A DNA stretch of 7,299 bases, taken from assembly GCA_945874095.1 (NCBI GenBank), contig CAMCFM010000211.1, forward strand, positions 1-7,299, read 5' to 3'. The DNA comes from Candidatus Kuenenia stuttgartensis. GTDB taxonomy: Bacteria; Planctomycetota; Planctomycetia; Isosphaerales; Isosphaeraceae. Below the pieces are notes generated by a model. The model ran no database searches, had not been told where the DNA came from, and saw nothing but the letters and a program-made list of their open reading frames with translations. A program made the translations under genes and the position numbers. How positions within the stretch are numbered: the stretch's first letter is position 1; each line of letters starts with the position of its first letter. Of this stretch, positions 1 to 5,172 are shown piece after piece.

Positions 1-41
1 TTCCCGCCGCATGAAAAAAATGTGGCGGGAATGCGTTTTTT
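1..41 (+). terminator. Rho-independent terminator of a gene left of the window
   Basis: An inverted repeat pairs TTCCCGCC (1-8) with GGCGGGAA (24-31). The stem extends through G-T, C-G, A-T and T-A pairs to 12 bp (1-12 with 20-31), leaving a 7-nt A-rich loop (13-19). A run of six T follows at 36-41. A GC-rich stem plus a U-tract is the classical intrinsic terminator. It reads on the + strand, so it should end a transcript entering from the left and insulate the genes that start after position 50. The upstream gene itself is not in the window. Confidence 0.85.
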
Positions 42-84
42 GATTTTGGAATTTAACGAGGTGGTTCTTGATGGAAGTTCACGA

Positions 85-90
85 TATAAT
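85..90 (+). promoter_or_regulatory. Possible -10 element upstream of the GYF_2/YidD unit
   Basis: TATAAT is a perfect match to the sigma70 -10 consensus and lies just downstream of the left terminator, where a promoter for the next unit is expected. The hexamer 17 nt upstream (TGGTTC, 62-67) is a poor -35 match, and there is no TGn extension. If it is real, transcription would begin near 97, and the ATG at 71 could not be translated from this transcript, though GTG 122 and ATG 134 could. Confidence 0.3.
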
Positions 91-185
91 AGGCGAATTG
101 GAGGATTTGCAGGAATAGGCCGTGACAGAGATTATGGATAATGTGAATATGAGCGTATCGGGAAGAGATTTGAGTATTGAATTTT

Positions 186-189
186 GGAG
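186..189 (+). promoter_or_regulatory. Shine-Dalgarno site choosing the start of the GYF_2 gene
   Basis: GGAG lies 6 nt before TTG 196, 3 nt before GTG 193 (too close), and inside the coding sequence if TTG 184 were used. TTG 184 has only a bare GAG (172-174) before it. The spacing favours TTG 196, so the 184 start would add four residues that are probably not translated. Confidence 0.45.
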
Positions 190-195
190 ATCGTG

Positions 196-1086
196 TTGAA
201 GAAGACGAAATCTAGGTCGAAGTGGTACATTCGTCGCGAAGAGGGCGATTCGGACGGTCCATACACCAGCTGGCAGATTCAGATGATGGTGAAGTCGGGC
301 GAAGTTCAGCCGACGGATCAGATGTGGAAGGAAGGCTTGACGGATTGGATCAAAGCGAAACGGATCAAGGGGTTATTTCCGAAAAAGGAAAAGACCGGGA
401 CACAAAGATCTAGGCTGACGGAGTTTAAGAATACGAGTGCGGACAGGATCATTTACGATTGCCCTGAGTGCGAGAAAGAATTATCGATAAATATCTTCGA
501 ATCAGACTCTCTGGATATTTGTCCATTCTGTGCCCATGAGATATATGTCCCGAAGCTGAGTGAGATTTTAAAGAAGGGGAGCACAGAAACCAGCGAACGC
601 ATCCGGATTGAACAACCAGTGCAGGAAGAGGTAGAATGGGGATTTGTGGAGCAGCCTCATGAGCCACAGAAGCAAAAGCCGGTCGTACGGCCAGCCAGAG
701 TACCGATCAACGAGATGCTCCCATCGTATCACCGGAGCAGGCTTGACTTTAAGGAGAAGGCTTATTTATTTGAATGGGTGGATATTAAAGGAGGATGCGG
801 GACGCGACATTCAGCGGACAGATTTATTATGGTGACAAACAAGTCGGTCATTTACGAAGCGGAGGTCAGGTGGGAGGAGGGTTTTCAGATATCCCCAGGA
901 AGCCTTCCACTGGAGAAGATTCAGAAGGCTTCAAAGCATGAACTTCCGAATAAGCTCAAGAAGCAGGGCAGGAGGTGTTTTGTGAGGATAGAAATGGAGG
1001 GTTACAAGGTGGAGATTGTCTTTATCAGCGAAGAGAAAGCCAGCCGGGTGATGGATGCGATCAACGAGCTTGTGAGTGATGCATGA
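196..1086 (+). CDS. GYF_2 (DUF4339) / zinc-ribbon / PH-like domain protein, function unknown
   Basis: This is a soluble protein of about 296 residues, counted from TTG 196 (300 if TTG 184 is used). Residues ~10-62 form a GYF_2 domain: WYIRREEGDSDGPY, then a QIQ..VKSGEVQP segment, MW..G..DW and a final GLF. Residues 89-112 carry a CPEC-x16-CPFC pair of knuckles, a likely zinc ribbon. A charged, Pro/Gln-rich linker covers ~125-175. Residues ~185-293 (from DFKEKAYLFEW to the closing helix SRVMDAINELV) are beta-rich with a C-terminal helix and resemble a bacterial PH-like domain; this last call rests on pattern only. GYF domains generally bind proline-rich peptides and PH-like folds bind proteins or lipids, so an adaptor role is inferred. 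No signal peptide or membrane segment is seen. Its stop overlaps the start of yidD by 4 bp, implying coupled translation. The exact start is uncertain; the frame and end are secure. Confidence 0.85.
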   Translation: MKKTKSRSKWYIRREEGDSDGPYTSWQIQMMVKSGEVQPTDQMWKEGLTDWIKAKRIKGLFPKKEKTGTQRSRLTEFKNTSADRIIYDCPECEKELSINIFESDSLDICPFCAHEIYVPKLSEILKKGSTETSERIRIEQPVQEEVEWGFVEQPHEPQKQKPVVRPARVPINEMLPSYHRSRLDFKEKAYLFEWVDIKGGCGTRHSADRFIMVTNKSVIYEAEVRWEEGFQISPGSLPLEKIQKASKHELPNKLKKQGRRCFVRIEMEGYKVEIVFISEEKASRVMDAINELVSDA

Positions 1087-1310
1087 GAGCTTTGAACTGG
1101 TGTTTGATAGGGTTGATCCGAATATATCAGGCCACAGTTTCAAAGTTATTGGGACGGTGTGGAGTGAAGTGCCTGCATTACCCATCGTGCTCGGAATATG
1201 CAGTGGGGGCGCTTCGGAAATACCATTTGAGGAAAGCCTTTCGATTGACATATCATCGGCTCAGAGATTGCAAAGGGCAGTCGGATCGGCCTTATTTGGA
1301 TTTTCCATAG
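1083..1310 (+). CDS. yidD: YidD-family membrane protein insertion efficiency factor, divergent
   Basis: This 75-residue protein matches the YidD (haemolytic domain, PF01809) pattern. It has an N-terminal amphipathic helix ending LIRIYQATVSKLLG, the signature CLHYPSCSEYA at residues 30-40, and a basic helix HLRKAFRLTYHRLRDC. In E. coli YidD is a membrane-associated cytoplasmic-face protein that aids insertion and processing of YidC-dependent membrane proteins. Two departures are visible. There are two extra residues and an extra cysteine before the signature (GRCGVKC where the family usually has GPxC). The usual RCHPxxxGGxDPVP tail is replaced by DCKGQSDRPYLDFP. The start ATG (1083) overlaps the upstream stop (ATGA), so translation is probably coupled to the GYF_2 gene. 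YidD is more usually found in the rnpA-yidC cluster, so this may be a second, specialised copy. Confidence 0.9.
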   Translation: MRALNWCLIGLIRIYQATVSKLLGRCGVKCLHYPSCSEYAVGALRKYHLRKAFRLTYHRLRDCKGQSDRPYLDFP

Positions 1311-1322
1311 AGTGTTTTTGAA

Positions 1323-1334
1323 ATGATGTATCAT
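1323..1334. repeat. Small inverted repeat in the yidD-sulfatase gap
   Basis: ATGAT (1323-1327) and ATCAT (1330-1334) form a perfect inverted repeat around a 2-nt centre, 13 bp after the yidD stop. It is too short and too tightly spaced for a hairpin and has no T-tract, so it is not a terminator. It could be a protein-binding half-site pair or chance. No clear terminator or promoter was found in 1311-1467, so read-through from yidD into the sulfatase is possible. Confidence 0.2.
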
Positions 1335-1455
1335 AAACCAAGCCGTTTAGATCCGGGTTTAATTCAAGTGCAGACAACAAAAGTTTGGAACTATGGCGTT
1401 CGATTCACCGGTCGTATAAGCTGTGAGGATCCATCACATTCAAGCCAACAATTTC

Positions 1456-1460
1456 AGGGG
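1456..1460 (+). promoter_or_regulatory. Shine-Dalgarno site choosing the sulfatase start
   Basis: AGGGG lies 7 nt before ATG 1468. This supports that start over the in-frame GTG at 1423, and starting at 1468 also puts the signal peptide at the extreme N-terminus. Confidence 0.7.
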
Positions 1461-1467
1461 CATTTCC

Positions 1468-2919
1468 ATGAGAGGTATCAGATTCCAACGGATTTTGCAG
1501 ATCATCGCGACGATGGTGATTTCGCATATAAATACACTGGAAGTGCATTCTGACACGAAACTTAACGTACTTTTCATCGTTTCTGACGATCTGGCGAATC
1601 GGCTTGGGTGTTATGGCGATCAGGTGGTAAAAACTCCCAATCTGGACGCACTCGCCCAAAAGGGCGTGAGATTCGACCGTGCTTACTGCCAGTTCCCTCT
1701 CTGTAACCCCTCGCGAACGTCGTTCCTGACTGGCCTTAGACCTGACACAACTAGAGTTTACGAAAACGCAACCCAGTTCCGCAAAAACTTACCGGAAGCG
1801 GTGAGCCTGCCCCAGACCTTTCAGAAGGCAGGCTATTACGTGAGTCGGGTCGGCAAACTCTATCACTATGGGGTGCCAGGTGGAATCGGCACAGCCGGGC
1901 TCGACGATCCAGCTTCATGGCAGGAGACGGTCAATCCGCGTGGTCGCGACAAGGATGAGGAAGCGGATTTGATCAACTTCACACCCAAAATCGGCTTAGG
2001 CGCGTCGATGAGCTGGCTGAAAACAGCTGGGGATGGGCTTGATCATACGGATGGGAAAGTGGCTGACAGCGTGATTGGGATGATCGAAAAATCGCAGGAC
2101 AAGCCGTTCTTCATCGCCGGTGGCTTTTACCGACCGCATGTGCCCTGTGTCGCTGCCGAGCCTTTTTTCAAGCTTTACGACGATCAAAAGTTTCCCGTTC
2201 CATCGGCATCACCTGAGGGGCTCGACAAAGTTCCTGCCATCGCGTTTCAGATCAAGCCTGCCAATTACGGCCTTGACAACGAAAAACTATCGAGCTTTAC
2301 AAGAGCTTATTACGCATCCATCAGCCAGATGGACTTTCACGTAGGACGGGTTTTGAAGAGGCTTGAGGAGTTGAAACTGGCTGACAAGACGATCGTCGTG
2401 TTTGCGTCAGACCACGGATATCTGCTTGGCGAACATGGTGGCCAGTGGATGAAAATGAGCCTCTTCGAGCAATCTGCCAGAGTTCCTCTGATCATTTATG
2501 CCCCTGGCCGGAAAGGCAATGGGAAGTCGAGCAGTAGAACCGTTGAGTTGGTGGACCTGCACTCAACCCTGGCCGATTTGTGCCAACTGAATGCCCCTAA
2601 GACCGATGGCGAAAGCCTGGCCCCGTTGCTTGACAATCCCTCGGCGAGCTGGAATCACCCTGCTTATACGCAGGTCAGCCGCACAGTGAACAACCGCAAC
2701 GAGCCCGCTGTGAAGGCGAAGTCGGAGAAGAGCAAGGTCCGTCAGATCATGGGCCGATCCGTGCGGACGGAACGATTTCGATATACGGAATGGGATGGAG
2801 GCAAGGCGGGCACGGAACTATACGACCATGCATCCGACCCTTCGGAAAGCACAAACCTATATAATAATACAAGTTACGCCAAAGATCTGGCCGTCATGAA
2901 AGCCTTATTGGCTCAATGA
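1468..2919 (+). CDS. Secreted type I sulfatase, iduronate-2-sulfatase-like
   Basis: This 483-residue sulfatase hydrolyses a sulfate ester, probably on a polysaccharide outside the cytoplasm. An N-terminal signal sequence (basic MRGIRFQR, then a hydrophobic stretch to about residue 24) precedes the core. The core shows metal ligands D40-D41 (FIVSDDL), the formylglycine motif C79-N-P-S-R83 followed by TSFLTG, K130 and H133 in GKLYH, H224 in YRPHVP, D315-H316 in ASDHGYLLGEHGG, and K329 in MKMSLFEQSARVP. This set and its spacing match the iduronate-2-sulfatase-like group (SulfAtlas S1_7 by pattern); the substrate is not proven. Length is normal for the group and nothing catalytic is missing. C79 must be oxidised to formylglycine by a maturase not in the window. 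ATG 1468 is chosen for its AGGGG site and signal peptide; GTG 1423 would add 15 residues. It converges with the helicase gene. Confidence 0.95.
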   Translation: MRGIRFQRILQIIATMVISHINTLEVHSDTKLNVLFIVSDDLANRLGCYGDQVVKTPNLDALAQKGVRFDRAYCQFPLCNPSRTSFLTGLRPDTTRVYENATQFRKNLPEAVSLPQTFQKAGYYVSRVGKLYHYGVPGGIGTAGLDDPASWQETVNPRGRDKDEEADLINFTPKIGLGASMSWLKTAGDGLDHTDGKVADSVIGMIEKSQDKPFFIAGGFYRPHVPCVAAEPFFKLYDDQKFPVPSASPEGLDKVPAIAFQIKPANYGLDNEKLSSFTRAYYASISQMDFHVGRVLKRLEELKLADKTIVVFASDHGYLLGEHGGQWMKMSLFEQSARVPLIIYAPGRKGNGKSSSRTVELVDLHSTLADLCQLNAPKTDGESLAPLLDNPSASWNHPAYTQVSRTVNNRNEPAVKAKSEKSKVRQIMGRSVRTERFRYTEWDGGKAGTELYDHASDPSESTNLYNNTSYAKDLAVMKALLAQ

Positions 2920-2935
2920 TTGGGCAAGTTTGGGT

Positions 2936-2969
2936 AAAAAAAAATGCCTGAGAATCAATTTCTCAGGCA
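2936..2969 (-). terminator. Rho-independent terminator of the DEAD-box helicase gene
   Basis: TGCCTGAGAA (2945-2954) and TTCTCAGGCA (2960-2969) form a perfect 10-bp stem with a 5-nt loop. On the + strand nine A (2936-2944) precede the stem, so on the minus strand the stem is followed by nine T: a textbook intrinsic terminator for the helicase transcript, about 90 nt past its stop. On the + strand the hairpin follows the sulfatase stop by 25 nt but has no U-tract, so it would end that transcript less efficiently. Confidence 0.9.
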
Positions 2970-3007
2970 CGAGTTCAAATCGGAACAAGTTGGACGAATG
3001 AATAGAA

Positions 3008-3037
3008 TTCAGCCATGACATACTTCAAATGGCTGAA
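3008..3037 (-). repeat. Second hairpin in the helicase 3' untranslated region
   Basis: TTCAGCCAT (3008-3016) and ATGGCTGAA (3029-3037) form a perfect 9-bp inverted repeat with a 12-nt loop, 22 bp beyond the helicase stop. On the minus strand the stem is followed by a T-rich but interrupted run (TTCTATTCATTC), so it may be a weak first terminator or a 3'-end protecting structure ahead of the main terminator at 2936-2969. Confidence 0.5.
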
Positions 3038-3059
3038 AGCTTTCCATGACTCGAACCCA

Positions 3060-4832
3060 TCAAGCGCCCAAGGGCACTCGACCTTCGGATTTTGAAGATT
3101 GCAATGGTGGTCGGTCGGTTCGAACAGTGACATTTCGGCCCCTGATTCGCACGCCTTGCATCGTTTCCACGATATACTCAGCCAGTGCGTGCGGAACTTC
3201 GACCAAGGCGAACCGGTCCGTCAGGTCGATGGATCCGATATCTTTACCAAGGACTCCAGCCTCGTTGGTAATTGCCCCGACCAAATCGCGGGGTGCGACT
3301 CCTGCATCGCGACCGATTCCAAAGTAAATGCGGGCCATCCCATGAGACGCAGTCCGTCGACCGGCTTTTGACCGTTCTTCCACAGCATTCGTGCCAGGGC
3401 GAGATTTTTCCTGCCTGAAGCCACGATTGTCACGATTATCGCGATTGTCACGACTGTCACGACTGTCACGGCTGTCGCGATTGTCATGAGCAGGCGGGAA
3501 ATCTGTCTCATCTTCCGGACGAGCCGGAGCACGAAGTAACGACAGGGCGGCTACAGCCACATCGGTTGGAGAAAATTCCTGACCCAGTTCCCCTACCAGC
3601 TCCCGCAAGTCGTTAAGACCATCCGTCTTGGCCAATGCTTCGCGAAGCTGCTGGCGAGTCCGGTCAATCTGAGAGACGTTGAGGTCTTTCGCAGTCGGAA
3701 TCGGGGCGATCACGATCTTCTGCTTGGTCACGCGTTCAATCTGATTCAGGCCCGATTGCTCACGCGATGTGGCCAGAGTGATGGCAACACCGGCCCGCCC
3801 GGCCCGCCCAACCCGACCAATCCTGTGAACGTACTGATCTGGATCTGTCGGGAGGTCGAAGTTGATCACGTGCGAAAGTTGAGCGATATCCAATCCGCGA
3901 GCAGCAATATCTGTCGCCACCAGCAAGTCGGCCTTGCCGGAACGGAAACGCCCCATGACCTGATCGCGCTGATACTGAGTCAAGCCACCGTGGAGGGCCT
4001 GGGGCTTGAATCCGCGGTTGGTCAGAACATCGACCAGACCATCAGCATCGGACCGGGTGCGGCAGAAGATGATCGCTGACGCTGGTTGTTCCACATCAAG
4101 AATGCGGCCAAGGGCCTTCGACTTATTATCGCGTGTCACGATGTAAGCCGTCTGGCGAACCTTGGCGACCTCGCCACTGGCGGGCAGTTCGTTTGCAACC
4201 TTGATTCGGACAGGTTTGCGGAGGTGCCGCTTGGCGATCTCTTCAATTCTTGGAGGCATGGTCGCCGAGAAAAGCATCGTCTGACGGTCTTTAGGAGTGG
4301 CCGAAAGAATCGCGTCCATATCCTCAGCGAAGCCCATATTGAGCATCTCGTCGGCTTCGTCAAGCACGACTGTGGTAACGGCATCAAGCGGGAGTTTCCC
4401 CTGCCTGATCAGATCGAGGGCCCGACCTGGAGTGGCAACAATGATTTCCACACCACGCTGAATCGAGCGGATTTGCTCAACATAACCGGTACCGCCATAA
4501 ACCGCCATCACTTCGATTTTGACCGGCTTTCCATACGTTTTCACGGCCTTTGCGACCTGAATCGCAAGCTCGCGAGTCGGCGTAAGAATCAGGACAGCCA
4601 CTCCGGGCTTGTCCGTTGGAACGGAGCGGAGACGGTGCAAGATCGGGAGCGCAAAAGCGGCGGTCTTGCCTGTACCAGTTCCCGCAAGACCGATCAGATC
4701 TTTACCTTCGAGAAGTACGGGAATCGCCTCTCTTTGAATCGGGGAAGGGTCTTTATATCCGAGAGCATTCATCAGGCGTGGGTCAAGACCCATCACCGCG
4801 AAACCGGAAACTTCTTCTACGGACTCGGACAT
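3060..4832 (-). CDS. deaD: DEAD-box ATP-dependent RNA helicase, DeaD/CsdA type
   Basis: This 590-residue ATP-dependent RNA helicase unwinds or remodels RNA, typically in ribosome assembly, mRNA decay and cold adaptation. Visible motifs in order: Q motif (F11...P31-IQREAIP), motif I AGTGTGKT 50-57, PTRELA 85-90, TPGR 134-137, DEAD 158-161, SAT 189-191, IIFCRT 254-259, ATDIAARGLD 306-315 and HRIGRVGRAGRAG 336-348. A helical dimerisation-like region (~385-435) and a charged linker with seven D-N/S-R triplets (450-470) follow. Residues ~499-574 (MARIYFGIGRDAGV... to VTVRTDRPP) match a DbpA-type RNA-binding domain. This layout fits DeaD/CsdA; the symbol is assigned by architecture. Start ATG 4832 is supported by a GGAAGG site (complement of 4842-4847, 9-nt gap). 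It is flanked by its own promoter and terminator, so it is likely monocistronic. Confidence 0.97.
   Translation of the reverse strand: MSESVEEVSGFAVMGLDPRLMNALGYKDPSPIQREAIPVLLEGKDLIGLAGTGTGKTAAFALPILHRLRSVPTDKPGVAVLILTPTRELAIQVAKAVKTYGKPVKIEVMAVYGGTGYVEQIRSIQRGVEIIVATPGRALDLIRQGKLPLDAVTTVVLDEADEMLNMGFAEDMDAILSATPKDRQTMLFSATMPPRIEEIAKRHLRKPVRIKVANELPASGEVAKVRQTAYIVTRDNKSKALGRILDVEQPASAIIFCRTRSDADGLVDVLTNRGFKPQALHGGLTQYQRDQVMGRFRSGKADLLVATDIAARGLDIAQLSHVINFDLPTDPDQYVHRIGRVGRAGRAGVAITLATSREQSGLNQIERVTKQKIVIAPIPTAKDLNVSQIDRTRQQLREALAKTDGLNDLRELVGELGQEFSPTDVAVAALSLLRAPARPEDETDFPPAHDNRDSRDSRDSRDNRDNRDNRGFRQEKSRPGTNAVEERSKAGRRTASHGMARIYFGIGRDAGVAPRDLVGAITNEAGVLGKDIGSIDLTDRFALVEVPHALAEYIVETMQGVRIRGRNVTVRTDRPPLQSSKSEGRVPLGA
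3422..3484 (-). repeat. Seven tandem 9-bp units encoding D-N/S-R triplets
   Basis: Seven contiguous 9-bp units, + strand consensus CACGAYTGT, run without gaps (for example CACGACTGT at 3449-3457 and 3458-3466, with single-base variants elsewhere). On the coding minus strand each unit is one Asp-Asn-Arg or Asp-Ser-Arg triplet, in the order N,S,S,S,N,N,N. The array lies in the disordered linker between the helicase core and the C-terminal RNA-binding domain. Because units are multiples of three, gain or loss keeps the frame. Confidence 0.9.
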
Positions 4833-4841
4833 CTACTGGTA

Positions 4842-4847
4842 CCTTCC
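4842..4847 (-). promoter_or_regulatory. Shine-Dalgarno site of the helicase gene
   Basis: On the minus strand GGAAGG stands 9 nt before the ATG at 4832, inside a longer purine run (GGGGGAAGG). It supports that start codon. Confidence 0.6.
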
Positions 4848-4896
4848 CCCGGTGAGCAGTCCCGGCTAATTGGGTTGCAACGAAAGCCAACTAATT

Positions 4897-4925
4897 AATA
4901 TACACGACAACACTTCTAATGTCCA
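4897..4925 (-). promoter_or_regulatory. Sigma70-type promoter of the helicase gene
   Basis: On the minus strand TGGACA (complement of 4920-4925, 5 of 6 matches to TTGACA) is followed after exactly 17 bp by TATATT (complement of 4897-4902, 5 of 6 matches to TATAAT). Transcription would begin near 4890, leaving a 5' leader of roughly 55-60 nt before the ATG. This is much shorter than the long leader known for E. coli csdA. Confidence 0.6.
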
Positions 4926-5017
4926 TACATTTCACCAAGATTTCAACAATAAATCTTTTAGGATCAGGTCGAGAATGCCGTCATCGGTACGAATGTTCGA
5001 TGTAAAAGTTGGCTGAA

Positions 5018-5030
5018 GTGATCAGATCAC
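5018..5030. repeat. 13-bp palindrome, possible operator
   Basis: GTGATC and GATCAC flank a single central A, giving a perfect 6+1+6 palindrome about 143 bp before the esterase start and about 95 bp upstream of the helicase -35. A symmetrical site in a divergent regulatory region suggests a dimeric regulator, but which one cannot be told. It resembles a CRP half-site pair (GTGA/TCAC) but with a 5-bp instead of 6-bp spacer. Confidence 0.3.
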
Positions 5031-5172
5031 AGACGATCATCCCCCGTTTTTTCATCAACACTTGTGATCTTCTGGAAGATTTTTCTGGAAATGTCGTCAG
5101 AAAGAAGTACTCTGAAAATATTCCGAAGGACTGTCACGTAGAAACCCATCCCTTGATCGAGCCATTTGAGTC

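Larger units (their letters stand above)
71..199 (+). other. Short frame interrupted by an amber codon: possible gene remnant or leader ORF
   Basis: ATG at 71 has a good Shine-Dalgarno match (GAGG 58-61, 9-nt gap) and opens 15 codons (MEVHDIIGELEDLQE) ending at TAG 116-118. The same frame continues without another stop to TGA 197-199, with possible restarts at GTG 122 or ATG 134; the latter gives a 21-residue peptide beginning MDNVNMSVSGRDLSIEFW. The final TGA overlaps the proposed TTG start of the next gene (TTGA, 196-199), an arrangement typical of translational coupling. It may be a roughly 42-codon gene broken by a nonsense change, two short leader peptides, or chance. No family is recognised. 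Confidence 0.3.
4833..5172. other. Divergent intergenic region between helicase and esterase genes
   Basis: These 340 bp separate two divergently transcribed genes. Seen here: the helicase Shine-Dalgarno site (4842-4847, minus), a near-consensus promoter (4897-4925, minus), a 13-bp palindrome (5018-5030), a direct repeat of TTCTGGAA (5070-5077 and 5083-5090), and a T6 run (5047-5052). No convincing + strand promoter was found for the esterase; a weak candidate is TCGTCA plus AATATT with 17-bp spacing near 5093-5121. A 68-codon frame beginning TTG 5009 overlaps the esterase start and is judged not to be a gene. Confidence 0.7.

Noticed and set aside
1423..1467. Upstream GTG start for the first sulfatase
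   Set aside because: ATG 1468 has a well-spaced AGGGG and puts the signal peptide at the N-terminus; the extra 15 residues would bury it.
3422..3484. CRISPR-like array
   Set aside because: Units are 9 bp, contiguous without spacers, and in frame with a conserved protein; it is a coding tandem repeat.
3221..3532. Hydrophobic 103-codon minus-strand frame rich in V, T and I
   Set aside because: It is the out-of-frame reading of the 9-bp repeat inside the helicase gene, which produces a false membrane-like stretch.
4086..4898. Open frame of 270 codons on the + strand opposite the helicase
   Set aside because: It lies antisense to conserved helicase motifs and its translation shows no recognisable domain; it is a by-product of the helicase coding sequence.
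5018..5030. CRP/FNR binding site
   Set aside because: The GTGA and TCAC arms are 5 bp apart instead of 6 and the outer T/A bases are incomplete; kept only as a generic palindrome.
5019..5052. Possible attenuator: TGATC/GATCA stem followed by TTTTTT
   Set aside because: The stem is only 5 bp with an 11-nt loop and is separated from the T-run by a C-rich spacer, unlike an efficient intrinsic terminator.
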